A stretch of DNA of 52,946 nucleotides from Ruminococcaceae bacterium UBA3818 (GCA_002369315.1 DFDW01000015.1:1-52946); one strand, 5' to 3'. Positions 1 to 9,255 are shown, numbered from the stretch's first letter. Notes: generated from the letters alone by a model not told the origin. A program made the numbers and translations.

Positions 1-817
1 GGGCTGTATGCGTCAGTTCCGGCAAAAGGGCGCCGGGAATGCACTGGCATTTCTTTTTCAGCTGCAGTGTCGGAATGATCGCCGACAAATTGGCATTTCC
101 GCAACGTTCTCCATATCCCAGAAACGTCCCCTGCACCTGCTCGCATCCGGCCTCGACCGCCATAATGCTCGCCGCCACTGCACAGTCCATGTCATTATGG
201 CAATGGATGCCCAACGGTACATGGCAAATCTTTTTTACTTCTTCCACAGCCGCGGCGATTTCCTGCGGAAAGCTTCCGCCATTGGTATCGCATAAAACAA
301 TCCGCACCGCGCCGGCCTGTTCTGCCGCCAGGATTGTCTGCATGGCATAAGAGGGGTTGTTGCGATAGCCGTCAAAAAAATGCTCGGCGTCAAAAAACAC
401 TTTTTTCCCCGTGTCAGAAAAATAGGATACCGTTTCCCGAATCATCTGCAGATTTTCAGCCAAGGAAGTTTTCAGCACTTGTGTAACATGAAGATCCCAG
501 CTTTTGCCGAAAATGGACACATAGTCGGTTCCGGCCGCCGCCAGAGCGGTACAGCCTGCATCCTCCTGTACCGGGATGCCAGGTTTTCTGGTAGAGCCAA
601 ACGCCACTAATTTTGCCTGCTGAAAAGGCTGCTGCGCAATGCGCCGAAACAGCTCCATGTCCTTTGGATTGGAGGCCGGATTTCCTGCTTCAATGTAGCC
701 GATTCCAATGCGGTCCAAAGCATAAGCAATCCGCAGTTTATCTTCCAACGAATAAAAAATCCCCTCTGCCTGCGCGCCGTCCCGCAGGGAAGAATCCAGT
801 ATCTCGATCTGCCGCAT
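1..817 (-). CDS. cimA: (R)-citramalate synthase, N-terminal part (runs off the left edge)
   Basis: The reading frame is open from an ATG at 815-817 to the window edge, giving 272 residues with no stop. An AGAGGTG ribosome binding site lies just upstream. The protein opens with a DRE-TIM metallolyase signature (SSLRDGAQAEG), then GSTRKPG, FGKSWDLHV, AEHFFDGYR, LCDTNGG, HCHNDMDCAVA and GYGERCGNANL. This set is typical of the long type-2 citramalate synthases, which condense acetyl-CoA with pyruvate for isoleucine synthesis. 2-Isopropylmalate or homocitrate synthase is less likely because FGKSWDLHV and AEHFFDGY are features of the type-2 CimA group. The catalytic barrel is visible; the C-terminal allosteric domain lies outside the window. 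Confidence 0.85.
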   Translation of the reverse strand, partial: MRQIEILDSSLRDGAQAEGIFYSLEDKLRIAYALDRIGIGYIEAGNPASNPKDMELFRRIAQQPFQQAKLVAFGSTRKPGIPVQEDAGCTALAAAGTDYVSIFGKSWDLHVTQVLKTSLAENLQMIRETVSYFSDTGKKVFFDAEHFFDGYRNNPSYAMQTILAAEQAGAVRIVLCDTNGGSFPQEIAAAVEEVKKICHVPLGIHCHNDMDCAVAASIMAVEAGCEQVQGTFLGYGERCGNANLSAIIPTLQLKKKCQCIPGALLPELTHTA

Positions 818-964
818 GCTTTGCACCTCTTCGACATTGTTTGTTTTTATGATAGAAGATTCCCCTTTTTTTGTCAACAAAACCGCATCCAGAATTTCAC
901 TGGGATAACCTTTTGCTTTTTTGAAACAATATATCTATCAATGGCAAAATGAGGTTGGAAAACA

Positions 965-1375
965 ATGGTAAAAAAAGAGGAAATCGTTTCGGTTTTTTCC
1001 ATCGGCGCGGTGGGTTACAGCCTGTTGGAAATTTTGTGGCGCGGCAACACCCACTGGACGATGACGCTGGCAGGAGGCATTTGCTTTGTGGGAATCCACC
1101 TGTCCAATATCTATGCACGTACCTTATCCATTTGGAAAAAATGTTTTCTGGGTTCCGTGCTGATTACGATTGTCGAATTGTTCACCGGTATCGTTGTCAA
1201 TCTGTGGATGCGTTGGAACGTATGGGATTATAGCGGCCAATGGATGAATTTTCTGGGGCAGGTGTGCCCGCTATTTTCTTTTTTCTGGTTTGTTCTGACC
1301 TTTCCGCTTCTTTTTCTTAGCAACCGGATCAACCATTTTTTCCAGGCCCATTCCCTGCGCAAAGATCCCGCTTAA
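965..1375 (+). CDS. CmpB-type (putative ABC transporter type IV) membrane protein
   Basis: This is a 136-residue integral membrane protein with about four hydrophobic segments. It carries the motif WDYS followed by N-x2-G-x-x-C (WNVWDYSGQWMNFLGQVCPL). That motif matches the family annotated as putative ABC-transporter type IV (PF06541, CmpB), whose biochemical role is poorly defined. It is transcribed away from cimA and ends just before a hairpin at 1391-1418. The upstream 148 bp is AT-rich and I saw no clear promoter. The family call is from motif memory and the function is unknown. Confidence 0.6.
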   Translation: MVKKEEIVSVFSIGAVGYSLLEILWRGNTHWTMTLAGGICFVGIHLSNIYARTLSIWKKCFLGSVLITIVELFTGIVVNLWMRWNVWDYSGQWMNFLGQVCPLFSFFWFVLTFPLLFLSNRINHFFQAHSLRKDPA

Positions 1376-1390
1376 AACCGACGAAAAAAG

Positions 1391-1418
1391 AAAAGCCATG
1401 GGGTTTCCCATGGCTTTT
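1391..1418. terminator. Bidirectional terminator hairpin
   Basis: The arms AAAAGCCATGGG and CCCATGGCTTTT form a 12-bp perfect stem with a 4-nt loop, between two convergent genes. On the minus strand the stem is followed by CTTTTTTC. Confidence 0.75.
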
Positions 1419-1432
1419 GGGTTCAGTTGATT

Positions 1433-2242
1433 TTAATCTTCAAAAATACTTTCGTCTTCTTTTGGTTCTCCCTGTGCTTCATAATAAGGATCAATCGCGT
1501 ACTTTTTCACCACAGGATACGCGTTAAAGGTGATGATAAACAGCGGAAATACAAGTCCAACAAAAGGAAAGATGAACATGGAAAGCGGGAAAAATTTGTA
1601 TTCCAGCCATAAAAAGCCCACCGCGAACAGTAAACTGCAAAAATTACGCACCAAATTTAAAATCGCAAACAAAAAGCAGTTTTTGAAAATATCTTTCAGC
1701 TTCAAATCAACGGTTACGATCATTAAGAACGTATGGAACGTTTCAAACAAGACCAACAGCGCCATAATTAAAACCATTGCCTTGAATACATAGTTCAGGA
1801 ACCCCATGTCCATGTATTCCCCATAAAAAAGGTAAGACGCATAACAGGCAAACAGGGCAAGTGAATTGAATAGGAAAGCCAGAGCCGATTGTTTATAATT
1901 CGCCTTAAACTGCTGGAAAAAATCAGACAGCAGGAACACCGGCGTCTGGGTTGCGAAATTCCGCAGGATATAAACCGCCCCCGCTGTGGCAGGGCCCGCC
2001 GTAAAGGTTCCCACCAGAAAAAAAGCCAGATAGGCCAGCGTTGCATTATAGGGGGTCAGCAGCGTTCCGGCGATCAGCGGCGGAATCCAAAACAGGACAT
2101 ACAGCAGATTCAGCTGGATTAATTTCCAGAATTTTCTGAAAAACAACTCAAAAAACAAAAAGAAACGCCGTTTTTGCCGTTCCTCCTTATCAACGCCAGG
2201 CCCCGGTTTGGAATAATTGAACATGTTGGAAATAAGTCCCAT
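1433..2242 (-). CDS. YesL-like DUF624 membrane protein
   Basis: The chosen ATG (2240-2242) has GGGAGAGA about 7 nt upstream and opens MGLISNMFNYSKPGPGV, a usual start for this family. The open frame extends 22 codons further up without a good ribosome binding site. The product is about 269 residues. The N-terminal tail is charged and contains the stretch KEERQKRRFF, followed by roughly six membrane helices; the C-terminal tail is acidic (GEPKEDESIFED). DUF624/YesL proteins are often found near carbohydrate-use genes but have no proven activity. No sugar genes adjoin it here. Confidence 0.7.
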   Translation of the reverse strand: MGLISNMFNYSKPGPGVDKEERQKRRFFLFFELFFRKFWKLIQLNLLYVLFWIPPLIAGTLLTPYNATLAYLAFFLVGTFTAGPATAGAVYILRNFATQTPVFLLSDFFQQFKANYKQSALAFLFNSLALFACYASYLFYGEYMDMGFLNYVFKAMVLIMALLVLFETFHTFLMIVTVDLKLKDIFKNCFLFAILNLVRNFCSLLFAVGFLWLEYKFFPLSMFIFPFVGLVFPLFIITFNAYPVVKKYAIDPYYEAQGEPKEDESIFED

Positions 2243-2343
2243 TGGATTGATCTCTCCCAATTTTTCACATTGCGGGAAACCCGCTTTTTTATCATACCAT
2301 AAATCCAAAAAATTTCATATCTTTTCTGTGAACAATCTGCCAT

Positions 2344-2970
2344 TTATTGCATAGGAAAAAACAAATCGCCAAAAAAGCAACTGCAAAGGCTATCCAACAG
2401 CGCAACCGCAATCAGACACACAGCCAAAACAGAGAATTCAAAGCAGTAAGGACGGGCAGTCAGTTTGCCGGACCCTTTCATCGCCCCGTACAGGCCGGTA
2501 GAAAATCGGAAAGCGCTTTGTCCCGCCCGCAGCAGGACCAGCACCGTCAGAATGCAGTTCGGCAGTAAAAGCAGCGCCACATACCCCATTCCGCCGAGCC
2601 CATATACGCTGTAAACACCGCCGGCTGTCAAACCATAGCCCATTCCTCGAAACAATAAAATCAGACAGACCAGCGGCTGTCCTACCGCGCAGAATCCGCA
2701 CAGGAAGATAGCGCACAGAAAAAGCGAAGACCCTGCCAGTGACTGCAAAAAAGTTTCCGCGATGGTCTGATGGCTTCTTCCATCGGCAAAACCTGCGATG
2801 ATTTGCTGAATAAATCCCTGCCAGCTTTCGCCGTTTGCGCGAATCAGAACAGCTCCAATGAAAACGCCGGTTAAAAACAGTACGGCAAGCAAAAAAAATA
2901 TCTCGTTTCGGTAGAGAAGTTTTCGAATGCCCCGTCTGAACTGCTGTCCTCTTCCCGCTTTTTTGATCAT
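2344..2970 (-). CDS. Stage II sporulation protein M-like membrane protein
   Basis: The start at ATG 2968-2970 has AGGGAGGA 6-8 nt upstream; the longer open frame beyond it has no such site. The product is about 208 residues. It has an N-terminal basic stretch and five or more hydrophobic helices, with the first-helix pattern FFLLAVLFLTGVFIGAVL followed by a lumenal loop, as in SpoIIM. SpoIIM acts with SpoIID and SpoIIP in septal peptidoglycan remodelling and engulfment. SpoIIM sequences are poorly conserved, so the assignment rests on size, topology and the first-helix pattern. The gene lies 101 bp upstream of the DUF624 gene on the same strand. Confidence 0.6.
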   Translation of the reverse strand: MIKKAGRGQQFRRGIRKLLYRNEIFFLLAVLFLTGVFIGAVLIRANGESWQGFIQQIIAGFADGRSHQTIAETFLQSLAGSSLFLCAIFLCGFCAVGQPLVCLILLFRGMGYGLTAGGVYSVYGLGGMGYVALLLLPNCILTVLVLLRAGQSAFRFSTGLYGAMKGSGKLTARPYCFEFSVLAVCLIAVALLDSLCSCFFGDLFFPMQ

Positions 2971-3174
2971 CCCAAATCCTCCCTGAAACTGTTTTCGCAA
3001 GACAAGCCTTACAAATCCAGTATATGGGAGCGCCAGAGAAAAAAGACCTCCTCCTGCCTTTTCGTCTGAGTGTCGGTAGTTTTGCATTGGCAGGCGGATT
3101 GCCGGCGGGACATGCCGCTATTCCGGTAAAAATGGACACGTTTTTCGTTTCATGCCAAAAGCTTCACATTTGCT

Positions 3175-3203
3175 TTGGAAATATTTCTATTTTTGTTTAT
3201 AAA
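3175..3203 (+). promoter_or_regulatory. Sigma-A-type promoter for the candidate RNA
   Basis: The -35 TTGGAA (3175-3180) and -10 TATAAA (3198-3203) are separated by exactly 17 bp. Predicted transcription starts near 3210, pointing into a stretch with no credible protein gene. Confidence 0.5.
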
Positions 3204-3209
3204 GGGGTA

Positions 3210-3386
3210 ACAATCCTCTGATAAGATAGAGTCATTCCAAGGAATGATTACTGCCGGGGCCGTCGGGTATGGGCGGAATACCGAACCGATGGTCAGGCGG
3301 ACTACCAATTCTTCCTATCTCGCATAGGATTTTCATATAGCATCTCACAAAAAAACCGGCAGTTCAAAAGAACTTGCCGGTTTTTT
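3210..3386 (+). ncRNA. Candidate structured non-coding RNA, family not recognised
   Basis: A promoter-like sequence at 3175-3203 and an intrinsic terminator at 3349-3386 frame about 175 nt that could fold into successive hairpins. These are AGGGG/CCTCT near 3204-3220, TCATTC-CAAG-GAATGA at 3232-3247, a long-range stem CCGTCGG/CCGATGG enclosing CGG-TAT/ATACCG at about 3257-3290, and CCTAT/ATAGG at about 3314-3328, then the terminator. I do not recognise a known riboswitch or housekeeping RNA consensus. It has no downstream gene on its strand and so is more likely a trans-acting or stand-alone RNA than a riboswitch. A 27-codon ORF starting near 3246 is possible but has poor spacing to a ribosome binding site. 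Confidence 0.4.
3349..3386. terminator. Bidirectional intrinsic terminator
   Basis: A GC-rich stem pairs AACCGGCA-GTTC with GAAC-TTGCCGGTT across loop AAAA, with A-rich and T-rich flanks on either side. It can end the candidate RNA on the plus strand and the prfB-proBA transcript on the minus strand. Confidence 0.85.
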
Positions 3387-3444
3387 GGCTCTGCAACAGG
3401 AAAAGCGCCGTCGGAACATTGTGCATGAAGCCGGATGACGGATT

Positions 3445-3822
3445 TTATCGCACCTGGCCGTTTCCTTGAATCACATATTTGTAGCTGCATAGCTCTTCCA
3501 GCTCCAAAGGGCCTCTGGCGTGGAGTTTTTGTGTTGAAATTCCCATTTCGCAGCCTAACCCGAATTCTCCTCCGTTGGTAAAGCGTGTGGAAGCATTGAC
3601 GTAGACCGCCGCACTGTCTATCCGCGCGGTAAAATGCTGCGCCGCATCGGGAGCCGCCGTGACAATTGCTTCGCTGTGCCCGGTAGAGTGGTCGGCGATA
3701 TGCGAAATCGCTTCTTCCATGCCATCTACCACTTTGACCGCGAGGATATAATCCAAAAATTCCGTATCAAAGTCCTCTTCTCCATCCGGAATACGGCTGC
3801 CGTTTTCGTCTGTAACACTCAA
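3445..3822 (-). pseudogene. proA: Gamma-glutamyl phosphate reductase remnant (C-terminal third only)
   Basis: The frame encodes about 125 residues. Residues from EEDFDTEFLDYILAVKVVDG through NASTRFTNGGEFGLG and ISTQKLHARGP to the end match the last ~118 residues of ProA, an enzyme normally about 415-430 residues long. Everything upstream is missing: the NADPH-binding Rossmann domain, and with it the catalytic-cysteine region. The first codon available is a TTG (3820-3822) that overlaps the proB stop codon (TGA 3819-3821). This suggests a deletion of roughly 870 bp between the end of proB and the middle of proA. With no catalytic cysteine region the fragment cannot be an active reductase. Confidence 0.85.
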
Positions 3823-4592
3823 TGTTTGCCGCCGCTTTTAAACAGTGTTCCCACCGGGACGCCTTCTACGATATCATAGAGTTCTTCCGGGCGCTGCCCG
3901 TTGGAAATGACCATGTCAAATCCGTTTTCCATTGCCGTTTTTGCCGCTTTCAGCTTGGTGGCCATGCCGCCGCAGGCCAAATCGCTGCCCTTTTCGCCCG
4001 CCAACGCATAAACCTGCGGCGTCAGCTCTTCCACAAGTGGAATCAGGCGCGCGTCGGGGTCTTTTCTGGGATCGGCGGTAAACAGACCATCGATATCGCT
4101 TAACAGAACCAGTAAATCCGCACCGGCGCATTTTGCTACAATAGCCGCAAGCGTATCGTTATCTCCCACGGCAATTTCTTCCGTGGCGACGGTATCGTTT
4201 TCGTTGACGATCGGCAGCGCGCCCAATTCCAAAAGACGGTAAAGGGTATTTTGAAAATTCGTCCGCCGCTCATCACTTTCCAAGTCCTCACCGGTCAGCA
4301 GCATTTGGGCAACCGTATGATTATATTCGGTAAACAGCTTGTCATAAACGTACATCAGCTCGCACTGTCCCACAGCGGCAGCCGCCTGTTTGGTCGGCAT
4401 GTCGCTTGGTCGATGCGGAAGAGACAGCTTGCCCACGCCCATTCAAATGGCGCCGGAAGAAACCAGGATAATCTGATGTCCTGCGTTTTTTAAATCGCTT
4501 AACACACGGCACAGCTGCTCAACTCTCCGAATATTCAGCCGGCCAGTTGTATGTGCCAGTGTGGATGTGCCAACTTTCACAACGACTCGCAT
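3819..4592 (-). pseudogene. proB: Glutamate 5-kinase interrupted by an in-frame TGA
   Basis: Read from the ATG at 4590-4592, the frame gives MRVVVKVGTSTL, then LVSSGAI, a TGA stop at 4443-4445, then MGVGKLSLPHR and the rest of ProB, with NENDTVA, DNDTLAA and LLSDIDGLFT. ProB proteins have a glycine in the SSGAI-G segment, so the simplest explanation is GGA to TGA. The rest is intact to 3819, about 257 codons in total: an amino acid kinase domain without the PUA domain. It starts 16 nt after prfB, and the downstream proA is truncated. Restart at the ATG right after the stop would give a protein lacking the nucleotide/phosphate-binding N-terminus. Sequencing error or UGA readthrough is possible but less likely given the proA deletion. 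Confidence 0.8.
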
Positions 4593-4607
4593 AAAAACAT
4601 TCCCCAA

Positions 4608-5726
<1,119 letters not shown>

Positions 5727-5729
5727 CAT

Positions 5730-6139
5730 GTCCTCTCCCTTATACCCACATATGATTTGTTTTGGTCAAAACGATATTACAAATCTCGGCAGTCTTGTAC
5801 GCGAAAATCATCCGATGCCCAGTGTATTCGCGCCAACACAAAAATTCTTTCAAGGTGCCGATATTTTGCAGCCAATTTCCGCCGAGCAGAAAATAAAAAC
5901 AAGTATTTTTATTATAAGAAATATTCTCTTAAAAGTAAAGCTTTCGCCATATCCAGGCAAATGTTTTCAAAGTGTTCAAAATTAGATACCTTTTCTCATC
6001 TATATTTCAGTTGGTTTTTGTTGTAAAATGATTTATAATCTTTTTATATAAAATCTTTTCCGCTCTGCCCGGCGACAGATGCTGAAAATGGATTTTATTT
6101 TTCCTATTCTCTAGGAATCCACAAAGGAGTGGCTTTTTC
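5730..6139. other. AT-rich intergenic region between divergent prfB and a zinc-ribbon gene
   Basis: No coding region or RNA could be supported here. It holds a clear plus-strand promoter at 6011-6039. The prfB promoter is presumably within the first 150 bp (TTGACC is visible on the minus strand near 5765-5770), but no well-spaced -10 box was found. Confidence 0.5.
6011..6039 (+). promoter_or_regulatory. Sigma-A-type promoter
   Basis: The -35 TTGGTT (6011-6016) and -10 TATAAT (6034-6039) have a 17-bp spacer, about 100 bp upstream of the zinc-ribbon membrane protein gene. Confidence 0.65.
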
Positions 6140-7087
6140 TTGAATAAATATTCCAATGCAACTTGCCCCGTCTGCGGAAAACCTTTTTCCGAAAACGAAG
6201 ATATCGTCGTTTGCCCGGACTGCGGCGCACCGCATCATCGGGCATGTTACCAGAGTCTGGGGCACTGCGCTTTGATTGCCAATCACGCTTTGGGCAAAAG
6301 CTGGGAACCCCCTGTCGACTCTGATTCTGAACAGGACAGTCCGGAAGTCAAATGCCCTCGCTGCGGGGCAAAGAATCCGGAAGATGGCATTTTCTGCAGC
6401 AACTGCGGCTCACGTTTGAACGGACAGGCGCAAACCGGTCCCGGAATCCCTCCTCCTTTTCAAAATCAGGCACCTTTCGGTAGCGAAATGCCTTCTTACG
6501 GCATTCCCTACGGAGATCCTTATGGCGGCACCAACCCAGATGAGGAAATAGACGGGGTCAAGGTTCGGGATTTGTCTCAATTTATTGGCAGCAATTCCGC
6601 TTATTTTCTATCCAATTTTTTACGGATCAAGCGGTCTGGGCGCCCTATTTCTTTTAATTTTTCCGCTTTGTTTTTTGGCTGGAAATATTTCTTGTACCGA
6701 AAAATGTATGGGGTGTCTTTCTTGATTTTGATTGTCAATACTCTTTTGAGTATCCCATCGGCCATCTGCCTGTATGAGGATCTGGCTGTTTCCGCCGGCC
6801 TGCTTTCCGGATATTCTTCAGGATTTAACGCCATGCTCTTGGCCGCGCAGATCTGCAGTATCGTTTCAGCGATGCTTTCCATGGCACTGTGTTTATTCTG
6901 CAACTGGCTGTACTACCGCCATTGTATTGGGAAGATCAAAAAAATTCAGAATAAAGTTTTTGTTTCCCCGCAGGAATATTCCGCGGCGCTTACCAAAAAG
7001 GGACGTACCAATCTTGTTGCCATTTGCTTTTTAATGATGGCTTACGTTGCGTTTTGCATGATCCTTATGCCGTATTTGATGATTTGA
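6140..7087 (+). CDS. RING-like/zinc-ribbon membrane protein with DUF2628-type region
   Basis: The start is TTG at 6140-6142 with AAAGGAG ten bases upstream; no ATG or GTG with a ribosome binding site competes. The protein (315 residues) has three parts. First is a Cys/His cluster (CPVCGKPF, CPDCGAPHHRACY) resembling the prokaryotic RING finger family 1. Next is a zinc ribbon (CPRCGAKNPEDGIFCSNCG) and a Pro/Gly/Tyr-rich linker. Last is a membrane part of about four helices resembling DUF2628. Such proteins are common in Clostridia but have no known biochemical role; the cytoplasmic zinc modules suggest protein-protein contacts at the membrane. It has its own promoter and is followed by galU. 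Confidence 0.65.
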   Translation: MNKYSNATCPVCGKPFSENEDIVVCPDCGAPHHRACYQSLGHCALIANHALGKSWEPPVDSDSEQDSPEVKCPRCGAKNPEDGIFCSNCGSRLNGQAQTGPGIPPPFQNQAPFGSEMPSYGIPYGDPYGGTNPDEEIDGVKVRDLSQFIGSNSAYFLSNFLRIKRSGRPISFNFSALFFGWKYFLYRKMYGVSFLILIVNTLLSIPSAICLYEDLAVSAGLLSGYSSGFNAMLLAAQICSIVSAMLSMALCLFCNWLYYRHCIGKIKKIQNKVFVSPQEYSAALTKKGRTNLVAICFLMMAYVAFCMILMPYLMI

Positions 7088-7194
7088 GCCTGTGCAGGGT
7101 TCCGTAACAAAAGCTCCGATTTTTCGGTTAAAATAGAAACAACTGGTCGGTAATTGTTGTATCAGAAGCCCCATTATTTTGAGGAGGAAATCAC

Positions 7195-8064
7195 ATGAAA
7201 GTTACAAAGGCGATCATCCCTGCCGCTGGTCTGGGAACACGCGTTTTGCCCGCTTCCAAATCCATTCCGAAAGAAATGCTTCCCATTGTGGACAAGCCCG
7301 CCATCCAATATCTTGTGGAAGAAGCTGTTCAATCCGGCATTACGGATATTCTGATCATTACCAACCGCGGCAAAAGCGCCATGGAGGATCATTTTGACCG
7401 CTCACCCGAATTGGAGCAGCGTCTTTTGGCCTCTGGCAAAGAAGAATTGTATGAGCAGATTGTTTCTATTACGAAAATGGCAAATATCCAGTATGTCCGC
7501 CAAAAAGAGACCAAGGGGCTCGGCCATGCGGTTTGGTGCGCCAAATCCTTTGTCGGCGATGAACCGTTCGCTGTTATGTACGGCGACGACGTCATTATCA
7601 GCGATATTCCCGCTTGCGGACAGCTTTGCCGCGCTTATGAGGAATTCGGCCTTGCCACTGTGGGAATCAAGGAAGTTACCGCCGAGCAGATTTTAAAATA
7701 TTCTTCTTTGAAAACAGAACCGATTCGGGACAATCTGTTTCGGGTCACTGATATGATTGAAAAGCCGAAGCCTGACCAGGTATTATCTTTGTATTCTATC
7801 TTAGGGCGCTGTGTTCTTCCTTCTAAAATTTTTGATATTCTGGAAAATACCAAACCGGGCGCCGGCGGCGAGATCCAGCTGACAGATGCAATGCTGCAGC
7901 TGGCCCGTTCCGAGGGCATGATCGGTGTTGACTATGTCGGCACCCGCTATGACATGGGCAACAAGCTGGGTATCCTGCAGGCTTGTGTCGAAGTGGGATT
8001 GAAGCATCCGGAAATCGGCGCGGAACTGCGGGAATACCTAAAAAACCTGGCGAAAACCCTTTGA
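7195..8064 (+). CDS. galU: UTP-glucose-1-phosphate uridylyltransferase
   Basis: It makes UDP-glucose from UTP and glucose-1-phosphate for cell-envelope polysaccharides and glycolipids. The 289-residue product begins with the nucleotidyltransferase signature AAGLGTRVLPASKSIPKEM, followed by VDKPAIQYLVEEA, a metal-binding MYGDDV motif, EKPKPDQ and GGEIQLTDA, all in normal GalU order and at full length. The ATG at 7195 has GAGGAGG 7-8 nt upstream. No terminator separates it from the rpsF promoter downstream. Confidence 0.95.
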   Translation: MKVTKAIIPAAGLGTRVLPASKSIPKEMLPIVDKPAIQYLVEEAVQSGITDILIITNRGKSAMEDHFDRSPELEQRLLASGKEELYEQIVSITKMANIQYVRQKETKGLGHAVWCAKSFVGDEPFAVMYGDDVIISDIPACGQLCRAYEEFGLATVGIKEVTAEQILKYSSLKTEPIRDNLFRVTDMIEKPKPDQVLSLYSILGRCVLPSKIFDILENTKPGAGGEIQLTDAMLQLARSEGMIGVDYVGTRYDMGNKLGILQACVEVGLKHPEIGAELREYLKNLAKTL

Positions 8065-8080
8065 TTTCGGCATTTTTTCA

Positions 8081-8109
8081 TTGACTTTTCCGGACAAAGC
8101 TGATAATAT
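8081..8109 (+). promoter_or_regulatory. Sigma-A-type promoter of the rpsF operon
   Basis: The -35 TTGACT (8081-8086) and -10 TAATAT (8104-8109) have a 17-bp spacer, 87 bp before the rpsF start. Confidence 0.75.
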
Positions 8110-8113
8110 ATTA

Positions 8114-8185
8114 CTGTTATGCGGCTGTAACAGCCTCTAACATCCTTGTCCTGCTCTGAGAAGCAGGGCCTAATGTCCAAAAGGA
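8114..8185 (+). promoter_or_regulatory. Probable rpsF leader (S6:S18 autoregulatory RNA)
   Basis: The 5' UTR between promoter and rpsF contains GGCTG-TAA-CAGCC and then CCTGCT-CTGAGA-AGCAGG, the latter inside an outer ACAT/ATGT pairing with an asymmetric internal loop. Its position in front of rpsF-ssb-rpsR and the two-stem form fit the S6:S18-binding leader known in many bacteria. I have not matched it to a covariance model. Confidence 0.45.
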
Positions 8186-8195
8186 GGTGTAACAA

Positions 8196-8492
8196 ATGGC
8201 AAAAACTATCCAGCAGTATGAGACCACGATGATCCTGAACACCAAAAAAGGTGAAGACGGCATCAATGCGCTGGTCGAAAAGTTCAAAAACCTCATCAGT
8301 GAGAACGGCACAATCGACAATGTAGACGATTGGGGCAAACGCAGACTCGCTTACGAGATCGAGGATGAGCAGGAAGGGTATTATGTAATGATTACCTTTA
8401 CCTCCAAACCTGATTTCCCCGCTGAGTTGGATCGTATCTACAACATCACTGACGGTGTTCTTCGTTCCCTGACCGTAGCGGTAGAAGAATAG
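8196..8492 (+). CDS. rpsF: 30S ribosomal protein S6
   Basis: S6 binds 16S rRNA together with S18 in the platform of the small subunit. The 98-residue product has the S6 pattern YETTMILNTKKGEDGINALVE, NVDDWGKRRLAYEIEDEQEG and DRIYNITDGVLRS. It has an AGGAGGTG ribosome binding site and is first in the conserved operon rpsF-ssb-rpsR. Confidence 0.97.
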   Translation: MAKTIQQYETTMILNTKKGEDGINALVEKFKNLISENGTIDNVDDWGKRRLAYEIEDEQEGYYVMITFTSKPDFPAELDRIYNITDGVLRSLTVAVEE

Positions 8493-8517
8493 TCAAAGAG
8501 AAAGGACGGGTTTTACG

Positions 8518-8970
8518 ATGTATAATAAGGCCATTATTATGGGGCGTCTGACTGCCGACCCTGAATTGCGGCAAACACCCAGTAATATTTCCGTCACTTC
8601 TTTTACTGTTGCCTGCGACCGCGCTTATTCCAAGGGCGCTGATCGCCAGACAGATTTTATTGACTGTGTCGCCTGGAGAGGCACTGCCGAATTTGTTTGC
8701 CGGTATTTCCAAAAAGGCAAACCGATTCTGGTGGAAGGCCGCCTGCAGGTAACCAACTATACGGACAAAAACGGCGAAAAACGCAGACGTTACGAAGTTG
8801 TAGCGGATAACGTACATTTTGTCGACGGCAGCAAGAACAGTAATCCCGGCGATTCCGGCAACGTTTTCTCTGCCCCTGCCGCCAGCGACGTCAATACCGG
8901 CGTTGCTTATTCCAGTGGCAATGCGGAGGATTTTGAAGAAATCGGCGGTCTGGACGATCTGCCCTTCTAG
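8518..8970 (+). CDS. ssb: Single-stranded DNA-binding protein
   Basis: SSB coats single-stranded DNA in replication, repair and recombination. The 150-residue product has an OB fold (MYNKAIIMGRLTADPELRQTP, DFIDCVAWRGTAEFVCRYF, GKPILVEGRLQ), a flexible linker rich in Ser, Asn and Ala, and the acidic C-terminal tip ending DDLPF that recruits partner proteins. It lies 25 nt after rpsF and 29 nt before rpsR. Confidence 0.97.
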   Translation: MYNKAIIMGRLTADPELRQTPSNISVTSFTVACDRAYSKGADRQTDFIDCVAWRGTAEFVCRYFQKGKPILVEGRLQVTNYTDKNGEKRRRYEVVADNVHFVDGSKNSNPGDSGNVFSAPAASDVNTGVAYSSGNAEDFEEIGGLDDLPF

Positions 8971-8999
8971 TTCTCATCATTTCAAAGGAGGTTTTATTC

Positions 9000-9248
9000 A
9001 TGGAAAGACCTGAAAGAGGTAACCGTGGCGGCAGAAAAGGCCGTAAAAAGGTTTGTGCTTTCTGTGCTGATAAGATCGATCATATCAGCTATTACAGAGA
9101 TATTCCGAAAATCAGAAGATGCCTGTCCGAAAGAGCGAAAATCATTCCTCGCAGAGTTACCGGCACCTGCGCGAAACATCAGCGTCAGCTGACCGTTGCG
9201 ATCAAACGTGCCAGACATTTGGCTCTTCTGCCCTACACCAGCAATTAA
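9000..9248 (+). CDS. rpsR: 30S ribosomal protein S18
   Basis: The 82-residue product has the S18 core RRVTGTCAKHQRQLTVAIK and RARHLALLPYT. It also has a CAFC pair near the N-terminus and the Cys in GTC, i.e. the zinc-binding (C+) form of S18. The ATG at 9000 follows AAAGGAGG. It is last in the rpsF-ssb-rpsR operon and is followed at once by a strong terminator. Confidence 0.97.
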   Translation: MERPERGNRGGRKGRKKVCAFCADKIDHISYYRDIPKIRRCLSERAKIIPRRVTGTCAKHQRQLTVAIKRARHLALLPYTSN

Positions 9249-9255
9249 TGATTGC

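Noticed and set aside
3246..3329. 27-codon peptide inside the candidate RNA
   Set aside because: The purine-rich stretch sits too close to the ATG, and the sequence is better explained by base-paired stems.
4443..4445. TGA in proB as a selenocysteine or recoded codon
   Set aside because: The family has Gly, not Cys, at this site, no selenocysteine element was seen downstream, and the next gene (proA) is truncated, so decay is the simpler reading.
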